Shown here one piece after another: positions 22,563 to 33,275 of a stretch of 64,000 bases of DNA. Both the position numbers and the translations under genes were made by a program. This stretch comes from Echinostoma caproni (Eukaryota > Platyhelminthes > Trematoda > Plagiorchiida > Echinostomatidae), in assembly GCA_900618425.1 (NCBI GenBank), contig UZAN01039722.1:20138-84137 (forward strand), read 5' to 3'. Below the pieces are notes generated by a model. The model was not told the origin of the DNA. It saw only the letters and a program-made list of their open reading frames with translations, and made no database searches. Numbering within the stretch: position 1 is the stretch's first letter; the number at the start of each line of letters is the position of its first letter.

Positions 22563-23087
22563 TTTCTACTAAAAGATTTTGATGATGAAAGATACTGAAA
22601 ATAGAGTTAATCACTGATTGCACATCATGCTTGTCACCCGTGGAAGTGCACTTTTTGAAGAACTAGTAGTTAAATGACCGTCCCGATTCGGTTGAGTCAA
22701 AAATACATTACAGAACGCAAATCATCGTCATCATCATCATCATTTATAAAGTCACTATTGATCACCTCCCGTCGTGATCCGCTTCCCGTGGTAATTCGGA
22801 ATATTTTGACTTCAGCGGAACGTTTTTGTTCATTGTTTTAGTTCTTACTTACACTGGGAGACAGCGGTTTCGCCACGGTCACTGTGTTAGTGCCTGCACG
22901 TATGTGGCATTCGGTTACGCAACGGAAAGACAATCCTTACTACCTAGTCCATTCACGAGCATGAGCTTGAGTCGATCAGCAGATACAAGCTATGTGACAC
23001 GACGGCACATAAACGCACTATTCCACGACATGAAAAACACTTGTCTTACTTGAAATCATCATCCTGATCATCGTAGAGCGAGATACA
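22563..23087. other. Spacer between tail-to-tail RTE copies
   Basis: Holds a (TCA)n tract (22721-22744). An unrecognised plus open frame of 75 codons (22826-23053) starts near TGTTTATTGTT and has no family signature. Confidence 0.4.
22721..22744. repeat. (ATC)n microsatellite
   Basis: About eight imperfect TCA units. Confidence 0.85.
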
Positions 23088-24620
23088 GTGAAGTAAACTT
23101 CACTGATAGCTGCCAAGCTCGCAATGTACATAAATCAAGTGATAAAGCACACGATGGAGAGAGATGGGGTCTAATTGGAGGGAAGCAGAGAAAGTGAACC
23201 TCCATGGTCAACAAACAGAGTACACAATCTAAGTGTGCATACATACCTTTTCAGGTATTCGGATCTTATAAGAAATGACAACGAGAACGCCACTGTTGTC
23301 AGTTAGTCGCCATATCCTTCAGTGCATCCAACCATCCAGTTTCAGAATCGTTCGGAACCCAACCTGGAAGACGGGAGACACCGACTCCATTTAATCTCTC
23401 TGCCCATTTCTTCATGCCTAGTTTCAACGTCAACTATTGACCTCCACGCGGTTTCTTCCAACCTGGAGCCGCAACTGCGAATAAGGCAAGATGCAGTAGA
23501 CGAGGACTGGACATGAACAATACGTGTCCTAACCATCGAACCCGACTAATCTGAGTTCGATGGGACAACGAATTCTCCATTGAGTCACAACCAAATCCGC
23601 GGAGCTGCTTGCACACTTTCTCCATCCCACCCGCGCCAAACTAGGTAGACATCGTAGTCGAAGACTTCTAGACGACAACTATCTTCCACGCACAAATTTA
23701 GGATATTGCAACCATAGAACAGAACTGACCGAACACTGGCACAGTATACGCGACATTTCAGTTTCAACGAAACATCCTGTCTGCATCAAAGGTGTTTCAA
23801 TCCTGCGTAAGCTGCTCGAGCATTGGAAACACGGGTGGTTAATTCATTGACTAAGCTACCGCCGTTTGTAATGCAGCAACCTAAGTAGGTGAAACATTCC
23901 ACTGTTGCTAATTCTTGACCATCAGGTATCAGTGCCGGGGTATACGACACCCAGTCTTTTAGCATCAGTTTGCACTTTGAAGGTGCAAAGCGCATGTCTA
24001 CAGAACTTGCTAGTCTGTCAAGAGCTCTTTGCTTATCCTCCATACACTCGAACAGGCGAACGATTTCGTCAGCGTACTCTAAATTGCACAGCTTTTCTCC
24101 AGCTGTGCCTACGTTTTGGAGACCACCAAGTGCCTTCTCCAGTATTTCCTGTACGACGAAATTGAACAAGATTGGCGAAATAGGGCAATCTTGACGAACA
24201 CCGCTCCTGGTTTCAAACGATTTACTTAGCCCATCGTAGACCCTTACGATACCAGAAGTATGCAGGCACAGCGACCGCAATAGGTTTACATAATTTTGTG
24301 GCATCCCTTTGCGAAGCAGCGACCCCAGAAGAGCTTCACGGTCAACTGAATAGACGGCTCCTTTTAGGTCAAAGAAAACTGCGATTGTTAGCCTAAGATG
24401 TATGTGGCAAAGTTCGAGGACTCGACACAGAGTGAAGATTTGGTGGATGCAATCGAGACCTGGTCGGAATCCGGCTTGCTGTTGGCGTATATTCATCTCT
24501 CCTAAGGGTTTCGCGCGGGGAAGTATCATAGAAGTTAACACTTTTGTAAGCACTTGGAGGATGCGTCATGAAGCTGAGAATGCTGTTTTGCATGACTATT
24601 GTGTTTGTGAAACCGTTTTG
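23088..24620 (-). mobile_element. RTE-like (SR2-type) non-LTR retrotransposon, 5'-truncated
   Basis: Minus-strand element whose protein order is RT fingers, palm, thumb, then the long C-terminal block of this clade. After the main frame (23786-24553) the protein continues in other frames as RVYCASVRSVLFYGCNILNL (about 23767-23690), SRVRWLGHVLFMSSPRLLH (about 23540-23480) and PGWKKPRGGQ (to about 23434). The remaining C-terminus reaches about 23300. The 3' untranslated tail (23088-23255) matches 22395-22562 of the other copy in reverse orientation. The 5' part including the endonuclease is absent, as usual for 5'-truncated insertions. Confidence 0.8.
23786..24553 (-). pseudogene. RTE-like reverse transcriptase domain
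   Basis: 255 uninterrupted codons. Motifs with residue positions: fingers QQQAGFRPGLDCIHQIFTL (24-42); motif A FFDLKGAVYSVDR (60-72), with the first Asp kept but the F-D of the usual KGAFDSVDR changed to V-Y; motif B SGVRQDCPISPILFNF (117-132), with the usual Gly of RQGCP replaced by Asp; motif C YADEIV (160-165), with the second catalytic Asp replaced by Glu; motif D SKCKLML (192-198); then FTYLGCCITNGGSL and AAYAGLKHL. The catalytic substitutions predict loss of polymerase activity even though this piece has no stop. The first codon here is simply where homology begins, not a real start. Confidence 0.8.
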
Positions 24621-25952
24621 TTGCATCCGTTTCACCTTTGTGTCCACGGTATTTTCTAAAACAGTCCTACCGGCTATGGTATTTTGAAATATAGAATTGA
24701 TACACATGGACAAAAACGACAGTCACAGAATCTTGTTCACTCCGGGTGTCACAGTTGTACTGGCGTTGCGGATAGCAGAACGTTCGTTCAGCCCAACTTA
24801 TGTCTTCTGCATTTACCTTAGGCTCTAAGAAAATTGTGCCGAATTTGTCTCTGTATTTTCATTGCAAGCGGTGTTACGATCAGACACACGTAGACATATT
24901 CGCCCATTGGTGCCTGGAATAGCGAAACATTTGTGAATACTGCCCGACATAGAACTACAGCTTGCATCATGCAACCAAGATTACGTGGTTTGATAAAGAA
25001 AAATCAACCTTGAATTGTATCGATTTCAGGCTGCTAGCAATCAATTCACACGGATAGAAGTGAATCTTACCGACAATATGAGGCACTCCTCTTCTGGTCC
25101 GGGGTTATTTATTAGGCTAGCACCAGATCAGTCGGAAACAATACCATAGATGAAATTATGTCATCCCCGAGTTAGCTTCTCTTAATTTACTCCCGAATGA
25201 ATAAATAGAAATGAAAAACTACAGGTCTCTTGAAGCTCGCTGAGATGTTCCCTATTGATTATACAACTTCGAATCCTCGTTATTTGAAATACGCTTATAA
25301 ATTTAATCCTAGGTTTAGAATTCACACCACTATTGTCAAACATAAACTTAGTTTCTTCCAAGAGCGGCGAGTAAAAGTCTAGAAGAACCAAAATACCAGT
25401 GATTATTGAGTTTCAGGTAATATATTGCATGCTATTATTTGTTTTCATTTAAATGTAGCTGTGGAGCACTTTCCGTGTGGGTAATCACAAAACCACAACC
25501 GATGTGGAAATGGCAGGTTGTGCAATGCACCCTTTTATTTACGCTTACTTCTGGGTAGATCAGTATTTCAAACCGCACAGGGGATTTTCGTTTGCAGCGC
25601 TATAACTGACATGAAATTGTCGTCTCTGTGCTGGCAAAGATCTACAGGCACGTACGCGTTAGCAACGTGAATTGTGTTCTCGCACAGATCTCTCGGTGTT
25701 TGTTGAATACTAGCACATAGTTCTTTCCACCTCCGATCTAAATGAAACAGCTGCGTCAAAGCACTATGTGTTTGATATCTGAAGCAGCATGTTTTGATTC
25801 GTCAGTTGCGTTCGCGCACTTGATTGGCCCATTTTCGTATGTCCGTATCGTTTATCCAGTCGCATACAAACTCGAAAATCTATTGGTTCCATTGTGGAGG
25901 CACCATTCACGATTAAACAAGCTTGACTCATCCGCACGTAGCGTTAGAGTAG

Positions 25953-25978
25953 ACACGCACGCACGCACGCACGCGCAC
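25953..25978. repeat. (ACGC)n microsatellite
   Basis: About five ACGC units with imperfect flanks. Confidence 0.85.
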
Positions 25979-26194
25979 ATACACTCACATGCGAATAGTT
26001 TTAATTGTCTAGGTAAATGTCTTTTGATTAGGTGACATTCGGTTGAGGAGCCCTAACAGTGACAACTTTGATATTCATCCACGGGAATAATGAAGATGGG
26101 TCAAGTGTCAATGAATAATATTTCAGGAGAAATATGAACCTTCGGAGCCGCAAAATACTGGATGCGAAGATAAGTAAACCCATGCAAGCACAGA

Positions 26195-26221
26195 ACCACA
26201 CACACACACACACACACACAC
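26195..26221. repeat. (CA)n microsatellite
   Basis: About thirteen CA units. A further short ACGC run lies at about 26268-26290. Confidence 0.95.
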
Positions 26222-26589
26222 AATCAACGCGGAGACCACAGCGTAGCACACTCAACAGTTTGCGCACACACGCATGCACGCACGCACGCGGGAACGTATA
26301 CACACATAGGTGTACACACTGACAGAGACGAAGAAATAGTCCATTTTTGTGCATGAACCAATGTGCTGCGTGTGTTCAAGTAGTTCGCTGATATTGTGGC
26401 AGGACTACGAGTATCGTGACGAGGCGGTCCGTGTATCCCATACGGACAATGATTCTTGCGGTTCCACAAATTCGAGTCCATCTGTGCCCCAACGCGTAGG
26501 TTGTTCCGTCACCCGCGGGCAACCAACGATATCGAGTTAGTTAGCCATGTGTCTGGGATACAAAAGGACATGCTGTGACCAATACCCGT

Positions 26590-26706
26590 ACCATCGCCGC
26601 CACCACTACCACCACCACCACCGCAAACAAGAACAACAGCGACAACAGCAACAGCAGCAGCTCCACCGCAATCACGGTCATTACCACCACCAGCAACGAT
26701 AACATC
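26590..26706. repeat. CCA/CAA/CAG-rich low-complexity tract
   Basis: Compound trinucleotide-rich DNA (ACCACC, AACAAC, CAGCAG blocks), strongly pyrimidine/purine biased, about 300 bases upstream of the TATA box at 26999. Confidence 0.85.
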
Positions 26707-26998
26707 AAAACAACTCTCGGATAAATTTGTGCTAAACTGGCCCTACATGTCTGTTTGCTCCCCGGGCCAATTCTTGTGGCACTTTGTGTTTCGTGTGAAT
26801 TTGCCCATTTAGCCTTATTCGGAACGGATCCTGAGGGTGATGAATGAGCACGATCCTGCCTTCACTGGCCTGTTGAAAATTAATGATTATTATTCAGATG
26901 CTCCTGATACAAACAAAGAATCGTCTGACAAGCCCAACGTTTGCTGATCACACCGTTCAACCCGGTTTTATTTGACCGAATGTGGTGTCAGCCGATGG

Positions 26999-27006
26999 TA
27001 TATAAG
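26999..27006 (+). promoter_or_regulatory. TATA box (TATATAAG)
   Basis: A consensus TATA element. Transcription would begin about 25-30 bases downstream, near 27030. From there the first ATG is at 27358, which is in frame with the long open frame, so the box gives a coherent start. Two CCAAT-type sequences (GGCCAATCAG, CACCAATCGG) lie just downstream rather than upstream, which is unusual. ATGs at 26980 and 26995 would precede or overlap the box. Confidence 0.42.
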
Positions 27007-27357
27007 CATTCCATCTCTCGTCGGCCAATCAGCCACCAATCGGCATTCAATTGCCAGTCCGCTCAAAACAACCTCCACACCACTGACCTGATTGCGCAAT
27101 CTGATTTTACCGAACAAATCACGTGTCAAACTGTCCCCATTCTGATCGCATTGGTGATTCTACTGCATACTGACCCGGTGTTTCGGATTGTGTTGCCAAT
27201 TTTTATCTGTACTTTTGTGCATTCACGACCGGTGCGCATCGGTTTATCCCCGTCATTGGGCACACAGTCTGGAGTGAAATTAATTTTCGTCTACCTAATC
27301 ATCGGTCTCGTCGTTACTAGGCCATTGCATTTTTTGCATCAGGTCACATTCGAACTG

Positions 27358-28066
27358 ATGTCTTCAACTGGGACACCCGGGTCCCGACATTTGCGTCCAG
27401 TATTGTTGGAATTTCACACCTCAGGATCTTTGTTCCAAGCTTCATCAAGTAATAAATGTCTTTTACCCCACACTCATACCATCAAAAGTGACCGTTCCCT
27501 CACTGTTGTCCTGCTACGCACTCCGTTCTCCCGTTCTCCCCCAATTAGGCAGAGTGTTTCAATCGCTCAGCTGATCAGCATGTTTGTTATATTATCTTAC
27601 GGAATGACCGTCACCCAAGCCAACCAATTGGCATCAGGTAATGGCCCGATCTCGCAAGACTCAAATATGACCCCAGTTAATCCGTCCGCTGATCCTGGCT
27701 CGTTTTGGTCGGAGCAGATTAAAGCCCATTGTCTGGACTCGAATGGTACAATGCATGGACTATTCTCAACCTGGACAGAATATCCCGATTGTCATTGTAC
27801 ATGTTACCCAAATGCCCGTTTGGCTGTTAGTGTGTGTGACGGTTGTGTAGTTGGAGGATCCCGTGCCGGCCAGATCAAGACGGACGAACGCAAGCCAATT
27901 GCACGTTCCGGTGATCGAGTGGGACGGGGTCAGCTGGTCATCAAATCGGACGTGGACCGATCAGTAGGACCACGAATTGCAGAAAATGTTCCCGATGAAG
28001 CACAAGAAGATGAAATGGAAGATAATGCCCAAGATGCTAGTAGAAAAACTCCATTAAAACACCGTG
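27358..28066 (+). CDS. First coding exon, Cys-cluster secreted/membrane protein
   Basis: 236 codons plus one base, ending at a consensus donor (CACCGTG|GTAAGT). The start is the first ATG after the TATA box. The frame is open back to 26941, so ATGs at 26980 or 26995 are alternatives and would add two more strongly hydrophobic segments. Residues 1-68 are Ser/Thr-rich. Residues about 69-88 form a hydrophobic segment (IAQLISMFVILSYGMTVTQA) that could be a signal anchor, or a signal peptide if translation began at Met75. Then come two N-glycosylation sequons (NMT; NGT at 129-131) and a Cys cluster (C125, C145, C147, C149, C160, C163; DCHCTCY and CDGC). The tail is charged and Glu/Asp-rich. The family is not recognised; the design is that of a small secreted or type II membrane protein. 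Codon usage and length make this the most convincing host exon in the window. Confidence 0.6.
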
Positions 28067-28193
28067 GTAAGTGATTGGACAGTATGATCTGTGTATAAGT
28101 GCTCTTTTTCTGCGCTAAGTCATAGTGTGGACAATCTGTGTGGTGAAAAATCGAGGTGATATTTGAATCAAGGAGAACTGCATAGCTTCTCAC

Positions 28194-28364
28194 CTGAAAA
28201 AATCGCACGCAACAATCGTACCAGGTCTTTCTGGCGGTAAACAACGTCGTTTCAAGAATTCTCCTTGCGTAACCGCTTCATGAATGATTAAAGCACGGCA
28301 ATCGCAGTGGTTTGTACGGCACTTTTGAACCTCAGAACTAAGGTTAACTTTATTAGCTCCGAAC
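28194..28364 (-). CDS. Candidate exon antisense to the 27-kb gene intron
   Basis: On the minus strand a 171-base open segment between GGCTTATCGCAG (acceptor) and TTTTTTCAG|GTGAGA (consensus donor). It reads FGANKVNLSSEVQKC..., with three further Cys/His residues close together (TNHCDCRA), then GEFLKRRCLPPERPG. An upstream acceptor at 28394 would lengthen it. It lies inside the intron of the plus-strand gene, so it is either a nested antisense gene or a chance match; no partner exon was found. Function unknown. Confidence 0.25.
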
Positions 28365-28595
28365 CTGCGATAAGCCCGGAAAATCATACTCAGACTGTAC
28401 GAAGTGATAGAGTGAAGTTGAATTAAGAATTCATCATTCGTGAGCGTCGTGGCGATGAACATAACTTTCTCATTTTTCTTCTACTACTTCCATTTATTCA
28501 AGATGAACAATGATACAATTTTTGGGAATCGGGTAGCGCCCAATCAATTGACTACCATACAACACAATGGGAGAAGTTAGGCTGCGCTGGTGTTG

Positions 28596-28652
28596 GGATC
28601 CGAACACACGCTTTCCAGGGGAGTAGTTTGATGATACTTAACACCGAGCCGT
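28596..28652 (-). repeat. tRNA-like (SINE) fragment
   Basis: On the minus strand, ACGGCTCGGTGTTA (28652-28639) resembles an A box and TGTTCGGATCC (28606-28596) a B box, 33 bases apart. No closed cloverleaf. Probably an old tRNA-derived repeat. Confidence 0.3.
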
Positions 28653-28888
28653 CCTATAATCACTATATAAATTAACGAAAATGAAGTGATGAGCGCACTG
28701 ACGTTTGCAGTACGTTATGTGAAAAGGGGTTTTCTTCTGATGTAGTGCTTTACTGAACGAGAAAATATATCTTAATAGCCTGAGTTTTTATACGGATGGT
28801 TTTATATCAATGTGACATCATCAATCAGATATATTATTACGGCACAGACCGAACTGTGGGAACAAAAGATACATTCACCAATATCAGA

Positions 28889-28909
28889 GTATATATATAT
28901 ATATATATA
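28889..28909. repeat. (AT)n microsatellite
   Basis: About ten AT units. Confidence 0.9.
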
Positions 28910-29207
28910 GGTAGTAAAAACTTGAGACAGTTATTGCATTGCAGCCTTCCCGTTGTGCAGTAGTTTTGGCTATGCGTAACTTGAAAGATGATCATCCCAG
29001 TCGCCTTGTCAAATAGCTGTTCTCGGTCAGCGAGCTCCGTGAATTGTTTCAATTACCGTCACTGGAGTGAGTGTGTTTCATCACGTGGTCACAGAATGTT
29101 CCGTTTTGTGTGCAAGTATGAACAGAAATCGGTAAATCATGTTATTTGGCACATCATAGACGTAAATTTGACAATCCAGACAGTCGTGGTGTTTGCACTC
29201 CCGGTTG

Positions 29208-29247
29208 TTTGTGGTGGTTTGGTGGTGGTGGCGGTGGTGGTGGTGTA
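29208..29247. repeat. (GGT)n-rich tract
   Basis: Imperfect GGT/GTG repeat, strongly G-rich on plus; a possible G-quadruplex former. Confidence 0.8.
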
Positions 29248-30679
29248 GGATTGAGGAGAGAGAATATTTAACCCAATTGAATCGGAATACAAACGACTTT
29301 CACCCTTATTGCCAAATTTGGTCGATCATTTTGGTATGCAAATTCATGTATAATCGTTGTTACACCGAAAGTGTGACTCATTTCACAATCGGGAAAGTTG
29401 AAAAAACATAAATCCTGTGTACGTACGCACCAAAGGTGCGAAGCGCCTCGAACCTGTTGCACATGTGATGATTATCTGTTTTCAAGCATGACACGAAAAT
29501 AAGAAAAGGAAAAATTAACCATTTGGCAAACCGAATGCATACTTCTTACGTATTTCCTAACGATTAGATGGGCTTTTTGTCGTTCAATCGTTTGTTCGGT
29601 TGACTCATTTTTGGCTCGTCACAATGCATCCCGTATTGTGAATCGACTCATTAAGGAAGGGAGTTAGGAATATTTAATGATACACACACGCACAAGAGCA
29701 TAAATTGAACCATTTTTTATCTGAATCAAATAAACAGCAAAAACTTTAACCGAATACACGGCAAAGTATGCTCTTTATTTAGAGTCACACTAGAGTTTAT
29801 TTGCAATACCTAGTCTAAACCGGCAACAAGCCCCGTGTACACAATAGTGGTTCTAGATACTCCCAAGACGGGTGTTGGTGGTTTATTTCCGTGTTCAGCA
29901 TCATTTCCGAACCGATTCAGGGACTTTCAACTTACAATACTATGCATGTGCATCACATGGTACTGGAAAGGAAATAAAACGTGAACAGAATTAGTCACTT
30001 TATCGCGAAATGTTTACACACACACACCTCGCCTCCACTCGAGCAGTTTGACGGTGCAACATACAGTTTGTGCATGTCCGTGTGAAATTTATCAGTGCCC
30101 CGAGCACGATAGTCACTTTTAAACCCAGCCGAAGTGAAATTGATTTACGGCGAAGATCGATAGATATTCGCAGACTATGAAAACACTCACATGATCAGCT
30201 GTTCGAACGACCTTTGGTTCATTCGACAACTCGATGTTCTTATTGTGATCGGTTTCCTCTGATGAGTCTCATTCGAACTAGCTATAACTTAATCTGTCTT
30301 TTGTACGCACCAAAAATTGAGTATTTTGGGTATTTTGTTAAATGCTGCACCTTTATGAATAATTCTTTTCAATTTCTAGTGTCTAGAGGATCATTACAAC
30401 AAAGAAGAACTATGGGTGGCTAGTTAAACAGTTGCATAAACAGAATGAAAATAAATTGGGCACTTTCTGTTTCCAAAAATCAACCGGACAAAAATGTTAG
30501 TTAACGATCAAACCTACAATACGAACAATTTCCAACTTTCTCATATGGTCAATACGGATTGTGTTTGTTCCCTTTGCGAACAAAGTAAAGTTTTGTCCTG
30601 CGTTGTCTTCACTATCCGCCCCTTGTAAATAAACTGACCCTCGTGTGCTTTACACTCCAATATTCCTCATTTGTTTCAG

Positions 30680-31187
30680 TGGCTATCTTCAGCACACATT
30701 TGACGCTCATCACCAAAGTACTTATTTATTCGATCGTATTATCCAATGGAAAATAATATCAACAATCACTTAAATTGTAGTTCAGTATCTCCCTATTTCC
30801 ATAACAAATGGATGGAAAAGAACGACAAACTAATGAAGAACCACCAACTGCACAGAAAGAGAAATTTAAGTACTCTGTTCTCAAACCTGCTCATCGATTC
30901 ACGTTTTAACAAACTGAAGACCATCACTAGACCAGAGACAGAGAAGAACGGTTTAGAACCTGTGGTCTACCAAATCATGGAGAGTTTATCGTAGACATAC
31001 GCATGCACACAAAACCAGCAAAGCAACCAACACCTCGTTCACACTCACATACACATATCAACACGTGCACAGATAACTCTTTAAGACCACTAAAACATGA
31101 CCCGATGCATTGCAGTACGGTTAGGATACAAGAAACACTCGGGAAAAACCAACCTCCCTATCAGACTCAAATAATGTGATCAATAAA
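30680..31187 (+). CDS. Candidate terminal exon with polyA signal
   Basis: A strong acceptor (CTCATTTGTTTCAG) precedes 30680. Joining the one base left by the donor at 28066 gives an open frame of 25 residues ending at TAA (30754-30756), with a hydrophobic end (LTLITKVLIYSIVLS), so phases agree with the 27-kb exon. The remaining sequence would be 3' untranslated and ends near AATAAA at 31182. Alternatively, ATG 30746 opens an 82-codon Asn/Lys-rich frame ending at 30994. The connection to the 27-kb exon across a 2.6-kb intron is an inference; other exons could lie between. Confidence 0.35.
31182..31187 (+). terminator. AATAAA polyadenylation signal
   Basis: Canonical hexamer about 500 bases after the acceptor at 30679 and before the minus-strand terminal exon at 31728, as expected at a convergent gene boundary. 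Confidence 0.4.
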
Positions 31188-31727
31188 GCTAACCTGTGTT
31201 TCTCCGTTATTGATGTTCTCCTCCGGCCGATTAACCAGTACACGAACAAAATTTATCGATTATTCTGTCTGTGCTTTATGTGCTTCACGGGCTGCACGTG
31301 GTACAGAACAAAAAAATTAAAAACAATAGAATATGTTCGGAATTTTGTAAGACATCGATTATTTGATCACTAGGCTTTTGAAGTATGGATTTCCGGTTGC
31401 AGACTGTCCAGATTGGACCATGTTTCCTAGTGATAGTCATCCCAACATTTGTGGTCATTCCTGGACCGAAAGATCTGGTTAACTAATTTATCTTCTAGGA
31501 TTGCTAGTTCACACAAGCATTGACACTGAATCGAGAAGGTTATGAACGACATCCATTTCCTTGATGATCCCTTGCGAATGACAAGCGTGGAAATGGTGTA
31601 TTCTTTCAGCCATAATTATTTTGAGCGACGAAGTAGAAACCAGACATGTACCTGTCGCATTTTTCCAGCCTCACAAACCCAAACCATTGTTTCCAGTGGA
31701 ACAGATTTCTAAAGAAAACGAAACGAT
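31188..31727. other. Region between convergent gene ends
   Basis: No coding sequence recognised. No AATAAA is seen on the minus strand for the ZP-like gene; variant AATAAT occurs near 31620. Confidence 0.4.
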
Positions 31728-32085
31728 TCAACTGACCTTCTTGTGAACACGCCGAAGGTTCTTAGGAGGCTTTAACAGGATGGGTTTTGTACCAAAAAAG
31801 TGATCTATCAGTAGTTTAGTACGTTTGAAATGGTTTGTTCTTCTTAATCTCTTAATCAGTGCCAACAAAAGAACACAAGTCACAGCTCCACACCATATGA
31901 TTTTGTAAATTATTCTACAGTTCCGAATAATCTCCGGTATTTGTTTCGTATGACAATGCACACGACTACTCTCATTGATTTTGACCCGTTGGAAAGTTGT
32001 TTTTTGGTCATATGTTTTGAAATCATATGGCATTTCATGCCTAATTCCCCTATGCAAAGTAACCGAAGGACTCACTCGCCAAGAG
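31728..32085 (-). CDS. Terminal exon: transmembrane segment and basic tail (ZP-like gene)
   Basis: After an acceptor (TTTGTGTTTAG) the frame is open for 118 codons to a TGA at 31728. It encodes about 60 hydrophilic residues, then a hydrophobic helix at exon residues 62-77 (IIWCGAVTCVLLLALI), then a strongly basic stretch (KRLRRTNHFKRTK) and a short tail. This is a single-pass membrane protein end with a stop-transfer signal. ZP-domain proteins normally carry exactly such a C-terminal transmembrane segment downstream of the ZP module. The exon starts with one base completing a codon, which fits the two bases left by the exon at 33013-33275. Confidence 0.48.
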
Positions 32086-33012
32086 CTAAACACAAATTTT
32101 CACATCCGATAATGATAAGTTCAGTATGTGCATGGATATTATCTACTTCAGCAATTACCTACGGACTACAACTACGTTCTCAATGGTAGTTTCGCGATGC
32201 GTTTTGACAAGTAAACCAGTCGTGATGACCTTGACTCTCAGATACTTGCCACGTGAATGCCTTGGCTGTATGCACAGGTCACTACCTGTTTGCTCCTGTT
32301 CACTCCAGGCTGATATAATACGCTAGCAGTCACTGATTCCATCAACACACCGTCAACACACCCAATAACCCACAACCCAAGCATTGTGTTTATGTAACTG
32401 CCATGGGACTGACTGTTTTTCCCTTGCATGGAGATGTAATATTCCTGTCTGAACGAGGTAGATATTGTCGTGACATGTTCAATTGCGTGTATATGTGTGC
32501 GGGCGTGCGTGCTTGCCCGCGTGTAACAATTACACAGTCTCGTCAAATAAAATCCGTATGCATGTTTCAATGCGAACAGTTCAGTGGAAAAACGTGATCT
32601 GTAGTCTGGTTGTTACTCGGACACAGTACANNNNNNNCACAGTACAACCGCGTTCAAACAGTGGCCTGTGGGCAAACATTTGCGTGTGTACGAGTGGATC
32701 AAATTTTTCAGCCTCTGTTTCCGCGATCCTGTTGCACATCAATTAATGTAGTGGTTTTTCCATCGGAATGCTACAATTAATGCAAGCTTCGAACCAAACC
32801 ACTACAGCAATTCAGTTACAAAACAATTAGTGGTTATATCCATGTTTTGTTCCATAGCTTGTATTTTTATATCGCTGCATGATTATAAGTGTTTCAATTT
32901 GTCGAACTCTGATGTTTCCAGTCATCACACTTTTGTCCTACCGGACAGATATATGTAGATATTTACAAGCATCGCAGTTTTCCCACGAGCCAGTAATGAT
33001 TCCAAGTTACAC
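32086..33012. other. Intron of ZP-like gene; small assembly gap
   Basis: Nothing recognised apart from seven N at 32631-32637, which are flanked on both sides by CACAGTACA (unmerged contig overlap). Confidence 0.5.
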
Positions 33013-33275
33013 CTAGGAATTGCCGATATTCTACCTAACTTGCTTGTCGACCTGGGCACATGTAAGATATCATCAACCCTAGTCATTCGGTCCAATATGA
33101 AACCAAATGAAGATGTTCGCCTATACGCAGTCATATTACATGATCTGGTAGCACATAGAATGAGCTCACCAGTCAAGAGATCAAAACAGTTTGGCATGCA
33201 AAGTTCACCAGTACATGAGACTCGACAGTAGATCAAATTCATTGCGCGGCAGCCAAGCCTGTATTGCGTAATCCA
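33013..33275 (-). CDS. Exon with ZP-domain C-terminal cysteine motif
   Basis: A 263-base open segment on the minus strand, from GTGGTCTATAAG (acceptor) to CCTAG|GTGTAA (donor). Near its start it reads NLIYCRVSCTGELCMPNC, matching the hydrophobic-C-x-V-x-C...C-x-P-x-C pattern near the end of ZP-C subdomains, followed by a second Cys pair (LILCATRSC) and an NMT sequon. The remainder (ILDRMTRVDDILHVPRS) would be the linker towards the membrane. Enters in phase 0 and leaves two bases. The acceptor is only moderately pyrimidine-rich, and another donor (CTT|GTAAAT at about 32969) is possible. Confidence 0.5.

Larger units (their letters stand above)
24621..26940. other. Intergenic; microsatellite-rich upstream of 27-kb gene
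   Basis: No convincing gene. The right half (25950-26710) contains four simple-sequence blocks listed separately and would form the upstream region of the gene at 27 kb. Confidence 0.5.
28670..30679. other. Intron/intergenic, no exon recognised
   Basis: Contains the (AT)n tract at 28889-28909 and a G-rich tract at 29208-29247. A minus open frame near 28960-29050 (KQFTELADREQLFDKATG) is protein-like but lacks a proper donor. Confidence 0.4.
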
